Positions 15,755 to 23,380 of a stretch of 64,000 nucleotides of DNA are shown here, in pieces. Positions within the stretch are counted from its first letter, which is position 1. Each line of letters starts with the position of its first letter. Both the position numbers and the translations under genes were made by a program. The notes under the pieces were generated by a model. The model did no database searches. It was not told the origin of the DNA and was given only the letters and a program-made list of their open reading frames with translations. Source of the DNA: Crocinitomicaceae bacterium (GTDB lineage: Bacteria > Bacteroidota > Bacteroidia > Flavobacteriales_D > Crocinitomicaceae); assembly GCA_024643725.1 (NCBI GenBank), contig JAHEMJ010000006.1, positions 16,601 to 80,600 on the forward strand, in the 5' to 3' direction.

Positions 15755-15930
15755 GAGCACTTGACAACTTTAAAAAATCCAAACAAACAGTGAAAGATCG
15801 AAACCGCGTGCTGAAAAATGCCATCTACAATCATTCAATTATTCTCTATTGTGCGGGATATCAATTTTATTTTCATCCCACAACTTTTGAACAGCAACGT
15901 TACGAATGGGTGAAATTATTAAATGTTTAA
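15755..15930 (+). pseudogene. Chimeric gene fragment: piece of the gene at 1-1110 joined to an unrelated tail
   Basis: Bases 15755-15831 match 884-960 without gaps (about 70 of 77 identical) and in the same frame: ALDNFKKSKQT then VKDRNRVLKNAIYN against EEDRNLALKNAIYN. After AIYN the sequence is unrelated (HSIILYCAGYQFYFHPTT, FEQQRYEWVKLLNV) and stops at 15928-15930. There is no start codon; a TGA lies just upstream. The last 41 bp resemble 18644-18685. It is a recombination scar that keeps an open frame. Confidence 0.75.
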
Positions 15931-16053
15931 GCTTTTCTCCCAAAGAATAGCACTACTTTAATCCACTTTTTTAATTTTAACGTGGAATTGGACGGTGGAT
16001 CGGAATCAACCTTGACACATAGTGCTGTGTTCATGATTTCGACAAATCGTTAA
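15931..16053 (+). pseudogene. Open 40-codon remnant without a start
   Basis: Directly after the stop at 15930 the same frame is open for 40 codons and ends at TAA 16051-16053. The last part reads NFNVELDGGSESTLTHSAVF then MISTNR, which looks coding. No start codon, RBS or domain is visible. It is probably the 3' end of a decayed gene. Confidence 0.35.
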
Positions 16054-16056
16054 TAA

Positions 16057-16722
16057 ATGAAGGTCCGTATGAAAGATCAAACGAGATTAAAAAAAGCTGA
16101 ACTTTTAAGGCGATGCGGAGAGGACGAAAAAGCGAGTAAAATCCTCACTTCGTTGCTAGTCGTGGATGATGTAAACATTATTGCTCAGTCGAACTACAAT
16201 TTAGGGATCATAGCCGAACATCCAGAAAGGGGTAAGAGAAACATTCCGAAAGCGATCCAGCACTATCAAACCGCTTTGGATTTAGGATATGCCGAGGCAG
16301 CCGATGACTTAGCTAATCTTTATTATTTTGGAACGGGTGTTAAGAAAAACGTAAAAAAGGCCTGTGAAATCTGGGAGGAAGGCTTCAAATTAGGGTCGGA
16401 ATGTGCCGGTTTTCAACTAATTAACCATATTTTTCATTTTACTTCGGACTTCAAGCATTCAGAATTATTACGTTTAATAGATACCTTACTCAACAGAAAT
16501 GCATCTTGGAAATCCTTATATTACACGAAGTTTAACCTCTATTCCGATAAATCTTGGGACGGCTATAACATCGATGAAGCGATCAAAAATCTAAAAATAT
16601 ACGCAGAAATGGTTGGGGATTTTGGCTATCGCGAATTAGTAAAAATGTACACTACAGGAGAACATGTTGAACCGAATCCAACGGAAGCAAACAGGTATGC
16701 AAAAATGCTTAGCGAAAAATAG
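16057..16722 (+). CDS. Sel1-like/TPR repeat protein, cytosolic
   Basis: It encodes 221 residues without a signal peptide. Helical repeats are clear: NYNLGIIAEHPERGKRNIPK then AIQHYQTALDLGYAEAADDL, and LANLYYFGTGVKKNVKKACE then IWEEGFKLGS, which is the Sel1 pattern (A-x2-L-G-x-x-Y-x-x-G-x-G-V-x-x-D). A last repeat is YRELVKMYTTGEHVEPNPTE. Sel1 proteins are protein-binding scaffolds and are also found as toxin-cassette neighbours. ATG 16057 was used; ATG 16069 is possible. Confidence 0.7.
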   Translation: MKVRMKDQTRLKKAELLRRCGEDEKASKILTSLLVVDDVNIIAQSNYNLGIIAEHPERGKRNIPKAIQHYQTALDLGYAEAADDLANLYYFGTGVKKNVKKACEIWEEGFKLGSECAGFQLINHIFHFTSDFKHSELLRLIDTLLNRNASWKSLYYTKFNLYSDKSWDGYNIDEAIKNLKIYAEMVGDFGYRELVKMYTTGEHVEPNPTEANRYAKMLSEK

Positions 16723-16790
16723 AATTAAAAAACAAGTACTTTTGGTTCATTGCCCTATTCAAATCAACCAATAGATGTAAACGCTTGCTT

Positions 16791-17252
16791 ATGGAACATA
16801 AATCAGTCATTTCAAGCTTCAACATCAGCGCGTATTTATTGCCTGTTTTCATAGTTTTATGTGGTGCGGTCCCATTTTTTGTTGACTTTTTGATGATCAA
16901 TGAACCGAAGAATAGCAGTAGTTCGGTATTCAAAGTTTTTATGAGTGTTTTTTCCTTGGTACTAATGCTATTTGGTGTTTACCAGTTTATCTACCACATC
17001 GTGAAAATTGAAATAACAGAAAAGGAAATAGCCATTCGAAAGAACCTTGGATTTGGTCACAAAATGCGCTTTACTTGGGGAGAAATAGATGGATTTGAAA
17101 TCGTTGAGAGAAGTTCAAGAAGTGAAAAATATGAAGTTTTACACGTGAGAAAAAATAAACGAATCGTTATTCGAGTTTCTCAATTTTACCTCTCAAATTA
17201 TTCGGAAATTAAAAAGGTTATATTGATGAACCTGTCGAAAGTAGGGGAGTAG
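16791..17252 (+). CDS. Membrane protein with a PH-like domain
   Basis: ATG 16791 was preferred to the in-frame TTG 16785; it gives 153 residues. Two hydrophobic helices (about 14-33 and 48-70) are followed by a soluble domain typical of bacterial PH (bPH) modules: VKIEITEKEIAIRKNLGFGH, MRFTWGEIDGFEIVER, EVLHVRKNKRIVIRVSQFYL. Such proteins are membrane-anchored with the PH domain in the cytoplasm. Function here is unknown. Confidence 0.6.
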   Translation: MEHKSVISSFNISAYLLPVFIVLCGAVPFFVDFLMINEPKNSSSSVFKVFMSVFSLVLMLFGVYQFIYHIVKIEITEKEIAIRKNLGFGHKMRFTWGEIDGFEIVERSSRSEKYEVLHVRKNKRIVIRVSQFYLSNYSEIKKVILMNLSKVGE

Positions 17253-17272
17253 GATTGTGTTAAAAGCAGAAA

Positions 17273-17343
17273 CTCATCACGATCCGCTGGGATCGTAATT
17301 ATGCGGAAAACTGAACACAAACGCTGCTAAATGATTATTTTTA
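17273..17343 (+). promoter_or_regulatory. Shared upstream element C (palindrome plus -7-like box TATTTTTA)
   Basis: ACGATCC (17279-17285) and GGATCGT (17290-17296) form a perfect 7-bp hairpin around GCTG. Further on, CTGCTAAATGATTATTTTTAG carries the box TATTTTTA (17336-17343), 49 bp before ATG 17392. Resembles elements A (6211) and B (13018). Confidence 0.5.
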
Positions 17344-17391
17344 GTAGCTTAGAATATCAGATAAATGAAAATTTAGTTCATACAGGAAGAA

Positions 17392-17775
17392 ATGAAGAGA
17401 ATGTTGTCCATTTTATGCGTGCTTTGTTTACTGACCAACTGTCAATCAGTTGATTCGAGTAGGGATAATACCGCTAAAGTCCTCAAAACCGACTCAACTC
17501 AACTAGTTACCTTGTTTCAATATAAAAGAACAATGAGTCATGATTTGAGCACATTTTTCACCAATAATAAATACTTAGATAGTATTCAACTTACCTTAAG
17601 TTCGTTGAACAAATGTGTGTCCGGCAAGGACATTCAATCTGAAAAGGATGCATACCCAATAACAGGTCAAATTGAAATCCAAAAAACACGCCTTAAAGTA
17701 ACTGTTTTTCAGAACAATGTTGATCTTCATAAAAAAGAGGATATCGGTTGGAATGGGACGTATGTGATAAAATGA
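17392..17775 (+). CDS. Predicted lipoprotein, unknown function
   Basis: It encodes 127 residues. The signal MKRMLSILCVLCLLTNC ends in lipobox LTNC with Cys at 17. The mature ~110 residues are basic, with a central Cys (LNKCVSGKD) and a C-terminal beta segment (RLKVTVFQNNVDLH). No family is recognised. Transcription probably comes from element C. Confidence 0.62.
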   Translation: MKRMLSILCVLCLLTNCQSVDSSRDNTAKVLKTDSTQLVTLFQYKRTMSHDLSTFFTNNKYLDSIQLTLSSLNKCVSGKDIQSEKDAYPITGQIEIQKTRLKVTVFQNNVDLHKKEDIGWNGTYVIK

Positions 17776-17807
17776 GTGTGATTCCCTATGAGCGTTTTTA
17801 GGTAGAT

Positions 17808-18010
17808 ATGAAAAAGGTGAATGGCATCAAAAAAGATAAGTGTATGTTAAATCGTTTTCTTTTATCCGTTTGTTTAAGTATTGGAACTATGCCAGCGATT
17901 TATGTTTTTTTTAACCTTTAAACGAAAAAGAAATATCCGCAGCTTATTTAGAACAACGAATAGCTATTCATTTGGAAATGATCGTTTTCAATCAGGATGG
18001 ATGCAGCGAG
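17808..18010 (+). pseudogene. Decayed small gene, frame broken near a run of eight T
   Basis: ATG 17808 opens 37 codons with a basic start and a hydrophobic stretch (MLNRFLLSVCLSIGTMPAIY) and stops at 17919-17921, just after a poly-T run. A second frame then reads LNEKEISAAYLEQRIAIHLE and on to a TAA near 18010. Together they look like a small exported protein broken by a slippage-type frameshift. The evidence is modest because the second part is short. Confidence 0.35.
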
Positions 18011-18025
18011 TAAAAAGAGGGGAAA

Positions 18026-18529
18026 ATGAAAATAAGTAATGTTCAAAAAAAGACAAGTATGAAAATAATGGTCCTTATGATGTTTGTTTTCACCTTTAAT
18101 TGGGTTTTTACACAAAATAAGAGGGAAGTGATCTTATCCGATTCGTTTAATGGCAAGGTGGATTTGGCTACGTTTAAAACCATTAAAAGGAAAAATATAC
18201 ATTCACGAAACGAATTAAAACGGACGAGCGTGTTTGAATACGCCAACTTTTTCTGTGGAGAAAAACGTCTTGCAGCGCTATTTGATCAGTTACCTAAAAG
18301 AATACGGGTGAAATACGTGATGCTCGCCAATAACACGAGAAAAGCAAGCAAAAGATCCTACTTACATTGTTTTATCTATCAAAACGGACATCGGTTTTTT
18401 GAGAATTTCAAAGAATTAGCCATTGATTCGGATTGTTTTCAATTCTTCAAAGCAAACAGTAGATTTTATTTTGTTGGTAAAATGAAAGGCTTTGAAAACT
18501 CAAGTGTTTACCTGGAAATACCGAAGTGA
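18026..18529 (+). CDS. Small exported basic protein, unknown function
   Basis: It encodes 167 residues from ATG 18026; an inner ATG at 18059 would give the tighter signal peptide MKIMVLMMFVFTFNWVFTQ. The mature part is strongly basic (many Lys and Arg) with beta segments (RVKYVMLANNTRKAS, YLHCFIYQNGHRFFENFK, RFYFVGKMKGF). No family is recognised. It is the last + strand gene before the decayed toxin-antitoxin pair. Confidence 0.6.
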   Translation: MKISNVQKKTSMKIMVLMMFVFTFNWVFTQNKREVILSDSFNGKVDLATFKTIKRKNIHSRNELKRTSVFEYANFFCGEKRLAALFDQLPKRIRVKYVMLANNTRKASKRSYLHCFIYQNGHRFFENFKELAIDSDCFQFFKANSRFYFVGKMKGFENSSVYLEIPK

Positions 18530-18741
18530 TTTTGATGAAATTATGGCTTTATCACTTGTATTTTACCATCCTTACTTATCACAACACTTTGTCCAAGAGC
18601 CCTTTTAGAAGCAATTAATTTTAGTTTAATTATACAACTTTTGAAAAGCAACGGCTATAAATGGGTGAAATAATTTGATGAAGAGTTAGGTAATTCATTC
18701 AAAAATAAGGTCCAACATTTTCTTTGCGCTTTCAACAAAGC
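18530..18741. other. Non-coding stretch with gene debris
   Basis: No intact gene is visible. Bases 18644-18685 resemble 15880-15920 (ACAACTTTTGAA, AGCAACG, AATGGGTGAAAT), which in one frame reads LLKSNGYKWVK and a stop. The rest has only short frames. It appears to be the worn 3' end of the same gene type that left its tail at 15832-15930. Confidence 0.45.
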
Positions 18742-18828
18742 TTATGCATTTTTTAGTTGATCGATTTCTAAACTTAAAAGTGGAATGTTATTTTTAATAA
18801 TTCCCCAAAGCATTTCTTGTTCGATTAT
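18742..18828 (-). pseudogene. Remnant of a HepT (HEPN/DUF86) 3' end
   Basis: On the minus strand, directly after the stop of the nucleotidyltransferase gene, a shifted frame reads IIEQEMLWGIIKNNIPLL then SLEIDQLKNA and a stop. This is the usual C-terminal helix of HepT-type HEPN proteins (W-x-I-I-x-N-x-I-P-x-L). The catalytic R-x4-6-H region and everything before it are missing. It shows that a complete MNT/HepT pair once stood here. Confidence 0.5.
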
Positions 18829-19199
18829 TAGGCTGCATAAAGTTCCACTTTTGAGCGATTAATCTCTTCTATTAAAACCGGATTTTTTAGGGATTTAATG
18901 GATACAAGATGAACTTTTCTTACTAGTAGCTCCTCTAGTTTTTCAAGTAAAGAGAAATAATTGTCAGCATAATTTAAGACGTCGATTTCAGTTGAAAATT
19001 GGACTAAGAAGTCAAAGTCACTGTATACATGCATTTGACTACGAGCTGCAGAACTAAACAGGGCAAACGAAATCACTTGATGCTTTTCGAAAGTAAATTG
19101 ATCTCTTGAAGTTTTCGTTCGATTAGCGCGTTCATTACATTTGAAATTTAAGGCTTTTTTACTTAATTCATGAATCTCTCCCACAAATGATACGCACAA
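18828..19199 (-). CDS. Degenerate MNT-type nucleotidyltransferase (orphan antitoxin)
   Basis: It encodes 123 residues on the minus strand, the only minus-strand gene in the island. Residues 43-66 match the nucleotidyltransferase core (ISFALFSSAARSQ ... YSDFDFLVQFS), and the end fits MNT proteins (LEELLVRKVHLVSIKSLKNP). The usual G-S-x-A-R-G motif is changed to S-S-A-A-R-S, so the Gly needed for nucleotide binding is lost, while D-x-D (DFD) remains. In MNT/HepT systems this protein AMPylates and silences the HEPN toxin; here the partner survives only as a fragment. The first ~35 residues may not be real. Confidence 0.55.
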   Translation of the reverse strand: MCVSFVGEIHELSKKALNFKCNERANRTKTSRDQFTFEKHQVISFALFSSAARSQMHVYSDFDFLVQFSTEIDVLNYADNYFSLLEKLEELLVRKVHLVSIKSLKNPVLIEEINRSKVELYAA

Positions 19200-19229
19200 A
19201 CCAACGTTCTCCTAATAATGTTAGAAAAA

Positions 19230-19939
19230 CCATGCAAAAACTTCGTATCTTCATCGCTATGGAAGAGCAAACCTTCAAGGACTTATTGGATTTTGTTTAC
19301 GCTAAAACCTTGCTTTCCAAAAACGTCGCTTTAGGTCCGAATTCTAGACTTTGTGAAGATGTCGGATTAACAGGTTGGGATACCCACGAATTTTTTATGG
19401 CATATGCTGAACGATTTCAAGTGGATGTCAGCGCTTTTCAACTAGGAGATTACGTAGGTGCGGAAGGAAGTATGTTTCATTTTTTACCCAAAACGGTTTT
19501 AACCATCCATCATTTATTCTTGGGCATACAGCATTCGAAACTGGATGATCAAATCATAAATGGTGTAAATTTGAGTTAAATTGGCGTATTGCTTCACTAT
19601 GATTCCTTTCAAACACTTCAGCTACTTTCTACTTTTCAGTCTGCTTTTGCTTTCGTGTGAAAGAAATCATGTCGCGAAAAAACATGCGCCGAACAGATTG
19701 ACACGGGAGTATAAACGATTTACGAACGGATTGAAAATCATTACCTATAAAGACGGCATACGCCTCAAGGAAGTTTTTTTTAATAATGATGGAGTCATGA
19801 CACAGGGAGAATCCTTTTGGAAAAACACAAACGCCACGTGTCACATGGTTCTTTTTGATAGCCTTGGACGCCCAATTGGACCTGGTGATTGGAATTACTA
19901 CGAACAATTTAATGACCTCTTATTCATTAAAAACAGCCG
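19230..19939 (+). repeat. 710-bp direct repeat, copy 2
   Basis: It matches 10551-11260 (offset 8679). This copy continues beyond the repeat into a complete lipoprotein gene, so it is likely the source or the intact version. Its left edge lies 30 bp after the start codon of the minus-strand nucleotidyltransferase. Confidence 0.9.
19259..19579 (+). CDS. DUF1493 (acyl-carrier-like) protein, copy 2
   Basis: ATG 19259 corresponds exactly to the start of copy 1; in-frame codons upstream to 19187 are not conserved and were left out. 106 residues with SRLCEDVGLTGWDTHEFF, AERFQVDVSAF and GAEGSMFHFL. It differs from copy 1 at several positions, while the gene right after it is identical in both copies, so the two halves of the repeat have different histories. 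A -7-like box TATCTTCA sits at 19246-19253. Confidence 0.75.
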   Translation: MEEQTFKDLLDFVYAKTLLSKNVALGPNSRLCEDVGLTGWDTHEFFMAYAERFQVDVSAFQLGDYVGAEGSMFHFLPKTVLTIHHLFLGIQHSKLDDQIINGVNLS

Positions 19940-20204
19940 TTATCCCTGTGAATTCAAGGTGCACGAAGTCGAATCTTATCAAGAACACGATGTTGAGATT
20001 GATACCGTTCATGTGTATAAAAAATCGGGTGAATACTACATCAACTTAAAAGAAGTCTATTCAAAACGAAAAAAGAAATTCCACTATTTGCAAATAACCA
20101 GTTTAGCCCACGTGGAACCAAAATTATATGATTGTTTTACTGATTTAGTAAGGGTTGGTAAATCCATTAAAGTAGATAAGTATAATTTAAATGGACTTTG
20201 GTAA
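19599..20204 (+). CDS. Predicted lipoprotein, full-length version of the gene at 10920
   Basis: It encodes 201 residues from ATG 19599 (TTG 19581 is upstream). The signal MIPFKHFSYFLLFSLLLLSC has lipobox LLSC and Cys at 20. The mature part starts with a basic linker, then a toxin/MORN-like stretch (GLKIITYKDGIRLKEVFFNN), LFDSLGRPIGPGDWNYYEQF, and a C-terminal domain of ~85 residues absent from the other copy (VYKKSGEYYINLKEVYSKRK). It forms a two-gene cassette with the DUF1493 gene. No family is recognised. Confidence 0.68.
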   Translation: MIPFKHFSYFLLFSLLLLSCERNHVAKKHAPNRLTREYKRFTNGLKIITYKDGIRLKEVFFNNDGVMTQGESFWKNTNATCHMVLFDSLGRPIGPGDWNYYEQFNDLLFIKNSRYPCEFKVHEVESYQEHDVEIDTVHVYKKSGEYYINLKEVYSKRKKKFHYLQITSLAHVEPKLYDCFTDLVRVGKSIKVDKYNLNGLW

Positions 20205-20302
20205 TTTCGTAGGCATGATCATTAAAGTAGAAGAGATGCACGGACAGACGTTTCAGAATGAAGTTTAAACAACTGTTCCATAGCAGGACAAAAAAAAAGA
20301 AA

Positions 20303-20866
20303 ATGAAAGCATATTCGAAGTTCTACGTATTCTTCCTTACAAGTTTCATACTTGCCTTGAACAGTTTTGCACAAGTGAAAACTGTTGAAAAAACCTATGT
20401 TTTGGATACTGTTTTTAAGGAGAAATCCTACGGAATAAAGGTCGTAGATGAAGATCACATTTGGTCAAATCTTTTGCAACATAACGGCATTTATTTTTTT
20501 AAAAGTGATTCCTTGGACCTTTCTTTTCAAACCGTTTTTTCCAGCCGACTTGATCAGTTCGCGAATAAAAAAATCAGCTCGAAATTATCAAATGAAGAAT
20601 ACCGAGCAAAAGTCTGTTCCCTGGTAATGGATTACTATAATCATGCAGAGAGGAACGAAGAGGAGGAGTATGTTGTGACTTATGACGCGCAACGTCACAT
20701 ACTATGCGAGCAAATCAAATACCTAAAAGGAAACAAACGAATGACCTGTAAATTCACGCTATTCCTAAGCGATGGAACAATTTGTTTTTTGCTGTTTCAA
20801 TGTGACACGAAACAACTAAAGTGGGTGGAGGACTATGTTCATCAATCCATTACTATTCAATCTTAG
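20303..20866 (+). CDS. Small exported protein, unknown function
   Basis: ATG 20303 was chosen over ATG 20258 because it gives a standard signal peptide, MKAYSKFYVFFLTSFILALN ending SFAQ. The mature ~165 residues are mixed alpha/beta with an acidic stretch (NHAERNEEEEYVVTYDAQ) and a C-terminal beta hairpin (KFTLFLSDGTICFLLFQC). No family is recognised. Confidence 0.62.
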   Translation: MKAYSKFYVFFLTSFILALNSFAQVKTVEKTYVLDTVFKEKSYGIKVVDEDHIWSNLLQHNGIYFFKSDSLDLSFQTVFSSRLDQFANKKISSKLSNEEYRAKVCSLVMDYYNHAERNEEEEYVVTYDAQRHILCEQIKYLKGNKRMTCKFTLFLSDGTICFLLFQCDTKQLKWVEDYVHQSITIQS

Positions 20867-20900
20867 GAGTCCTGCCACACATTAAAACGCTTCGGCTAAA

Positions 20901-21029
20901 ATGAAAAAGTACTTGATTTTAGTTGGCCTTGTCTTTTTGATCACATATATGAAAATACATGTAACAAGTAATAATTCCTTAAAATCAACGTTAGTGCTTC
21001 GTTATAACCAACATTCTGCCACCATATGA
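20901..21029 (+). CDS. Possible 42-residue membrane peptide coupled to the DUF6688 gene
   Basis: ATG 20901 opens MKKYLILVGLVFLITYMKIH and on to TGA 21027-21029, which overlaps the ATG of the next gene by four bases. One hydrophobic segment follows a Lys pair, as in a signal anchor. It could be a small coupled gene or the 5' remnant of a lipoprotein or secreted-protein gene. Confidence 0.4.
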   Translation: MKKYLILVGLVFLITYMKIHVTSNNSLKSTLVLRYNQHSATI

Positions 21030-22090
21030 ACGCTGTTTTACTCATATTGCTCCTGCCAATGATTGTGTTCGCATACATTCGTTTGATAAAAGGTGAAATG
21101 CACTGGTCAAAAAAAATAGGCTGGACATTCTTAATAACGGCATATGTCTTGTTTTGGACCTGGTTTTTATTGGAATATTCGGACACGAATGACTATTGGC
21201 GAAAAATTGATACATCGGTCTTTTATTCACCGATTTCAGCAAGACACTCATTGACCTTTTGGGTCTTTCATCTATTGAGTGTCATGGGCTTGCTAAGCCT
21301 TTGGCATAAGGGACGTAATCAAGCGCCTTTAGTCCTTGTATTTAGTTCGATGTTCGTCCTGTTTGGTGTCATTCTTCAAGGTCTTGTCATTGTGCAGTTA
21401 GTACATCCTTGGGACTATATTTCTAGGGCACATCAAATGGGATTATTACTTGGACCAATCATTCACATTTTTATTTCTATACTATTGTTATTCAGTTTAT
21501 TAAAGAATGAAATGAAATTAGCGAATGAACGCACCTTTAAACATTCGGGACTTCAATTTCTCAATGAGAAAATCAAGGAGTCAGAACACTTGATGCTCTG
21601 GGTTTTGATCTTATTTCTTCCAGTCTTGATCGTAATCACCTTGGTACTGATCTTGTTCGGACAGGAATACGATTCCTTGGCGAAAGTATTTACAGAAACG
21701 ACAACGTGGAGCTTTTCACAGAAACCCCATCCACCGTATATCGAGCACCAAGGACATTACCTGTGCACGGTTGCGGCTTGTGGCTCACCGCGCATCGTCA
21801 AACCGCTGCGCTTGGGAAAACGTGCTGGACAAGACATCATTGTCAACCGGCAACTGATGGTTGCAAACGCCTTCGAAGCATTGATTCAAGATCGCTTTCC
21901 TCGTGCGCATCGGTTCATTCGCAAAAACTACGATACCTATGGATATCCGCTGTCGAAAGACATTACGACACCGTTTAAATCTAACATGACGTATATCCTG
22001 ATGAAACCCTTGGAGTGGTTTTTTCTACTATTTGTATATTCGTTCAGTGAAAAGCCTGAGCAGTTGATTCATTCGCAATACAAGCTATAG
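21026..22090 (+). CDS. DUF6688 family membrane protein
   Basis: It encodes 354 residues. Five or so hydrophobic segments in the first ~220 residues are followed by the conserved soluble block of DUF6688: TTTWSFSQKPHPPY, GHYLCTVAACGSPRIVKPLR, IVNRQLMVANAFEALIQDRF, KNYDTYGYPLSKDITTPF and MTYILMKPLEWFFLL. The role of DUF6688 is not known. The membrane part is AT-rich like the island, whereas the conserved block (about 21700-22030) is much richer in G and C, so the gene looks like a mosaic at the island's edge. It is the last gene of the array. Confidence 0.7.
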   Translation: MNAVLLILLLPMIVFAYIRLIKGEMHWSKKIGWTFLITAYVLFWTWFLLEYSDTNDYWRKIDTSVFYSPISARHSLTFWVFHLLSVMGLLSLWHKGRNQAPLVLVFSSMFVLFGVILQGLVIVQLVHPWDYISRAHQMGLLLGPIIHIFISILLLFSLLKNEMKLANERTFKHSGLQFLNEKIKESEHLMLWVLILFLPVLIVITLVLILFGQEYDSLAKVFTETTTWSFSQKPHPPYIEHQGHYLCTVAACGSPRIVKPLRLGKRAGQDIIVNRQLMVANAFEALIQDRFPRAHRFIRKNYDTYGYPLSKDITTPFKSNMTYILMKPLEWFFLLFVYSFSEKPEQLIHSQYKL

Positions 22091-22194
22091 TAAACATCAA
22101 GCTTGAGGTGAATGAAATGAACAGTTTTATGAGAAAAAAGGGAATCAGTGCCCAATTTTAGGATTAGGATCAGAGCCTCCATATAAAGAGAAAA

Positions 22195-22851
22195 ATGAAA
22201 CAAAAAATATACATATTCAGCGGACTCGGTGCGGATGCCCGCGTTTTCAAACATGTTGATTTCGGCGAAAACGAAGTGGTTTTTTTAGATTGGCTTTTAC
22301 CTGATAAAACAGAATCCATCGAAAACTACGCAAGGCGGATGGCACGATTCATTGATGCCGAAGATCCTATCCTGATGGGTATTTCCTTCGGTGGAATCAT
22401 GGCCATTGAAGTGAGTCAAGTCATTCCAACAAAGAAACTCGTCTTGCTCGCAACCGCTAAAAACCGCTCTGAACTTCCAGCCTTGTATCGTTTCTTTGGA
22501 CGCATTCAGGCCTTGCGCATTTTTCCAGTCTCGCTCATGAAACGCACACATTTCTTGACGTATTATCTTTTTGGGGTGAAGGAAAAAGAACACCAACGGA
22601 TTTTAAGTGATATTTTCCGACAGACGGATACGCGCTTCTTAAAATGGGCTTTGACTCAAATCTTGCAATGGAAACGCACCGAAAAACCCGTGAATGCCAT
22701 TCACATTCATGGAACCAAGGATCATATTATTCCATGTAAACAGGAAATGCAAGCGAAGGAAATTCAAGGTGGGGGACACCTTATCACCTTGAGTCATCCG
22801 AAGGAATTAAATGACTTATTAACTCAGGAATGGAAGAACATCACCGCGTAG
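22195..22851 (+). CDS. Alpha/beta hydrolase family protein
   Basis: It encodes 218 residues. The nucleophile elbow is GISFGG (Ser 64); an acid in IHIHGTKDHIIP and a His in GGGHLI complete the likely triad. Start FSGLGADARVF is the oxyanion-hole region. No signal peptide, so cytosolic. Substrate unknown. It marks the return to higher-GC core sequence and is followed 4 bp later by a membrane-protein gene. Confidence 0.7.
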   Translation: MKQKIYIFSGLGADARVFKHVDFGENEVVFLDWLLPDKTESIENYARRMARFIDAEDPILMGISFGGIMAIEVSQVIPTKKLVLLATAKNRSELPALYRFFGRIQALRIFPVSLMKRTHFLTYYLFGVKEKEHQRILSDIFRQTDTRFLKWALTQILQWKRTEKPVNAIHIHGTKDHIIPCKQEMQAKEIQGGGHLITLSHPKELNDLLTQEWKNITA

Positions 22852-22855
22852 CATC

Positions 22856-23371
22856 ATGAAAATGTTAAAATTAATTGTTCAACTTTTGATGCTCTGTATC
22901 GTAACACTGGTGATTGTATTATTCATCCTAAGGTTTATGGGGGTCAATCCACAGTCCAACTATCAATCAACCGTGGAGGCAATCGAAATCTATGGATTTC
23001 CTATGGTTATTTTACTGAGTCTTTTCCTAACCTTAGACAAGCGCAATGGAATTAGAAGAAACATCTCATGGGTTGTTGTAACGCCCATTCTTTCATATGC
23101 CTGCATTTTTTTAATGTCCATAGTTATGCTGTTTTCCACTCAGCATTGGATTGATTTTACCATTGCTTATCAAAACAAAAAAGACCCGAATCGTACCATT
23201 CGCGAGCAATTATTGGACCTTGGAGCACATGGCTATGCAGATCGAGGAAGGGTAGTGGAGGTTCGTTCAACCTTAGGATTTTTTGAATACTGTATTCCCG
23301 TTGATACAAATAAACTTCAAAAAAATGAATGGCGCTATGTCAATCGAGATGGCGATATAACGTTTCCGTGA
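22856..23371 (+). CDS. Membrane protein of 171 residues, unknown function
   Basis: Three hydrophobic segments (about 5-27, 45-63 and 70-95) are followed by a ~75-residue polar domain (REQLLDLGAHGYADRGRVVE) on the far side. It sits 4 bp after the hydrolase gene and ends 9 bp from the convergent Fic gene. No family is recognised. Confidence 0.58.
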   Translation: MKMLKLIVQLLMLCIVTLVIVLFILRFMGVNPQSNYQSTVEAIEIYGFPMVILLSLFLTLDKRNGIRRNISWVVVTPILSYACIFLMSIVMLFSTQHWIDFTIAYQNKKDPNRTIREQLLDLGAHGYADRGRVVEVRSTLGFFEYCIPVDTNKLQKNEWRYVNRDGDITFP

Positions 23372-23380
23372 GGTTCAACG

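Noticed and set aside
1..22100. Prophage or integrative element
   Set aside because: No integrase, transposase, phage structural gene, or tRNA with a flanking att repeat is seen near the island; the only tRNA is at the far right end.
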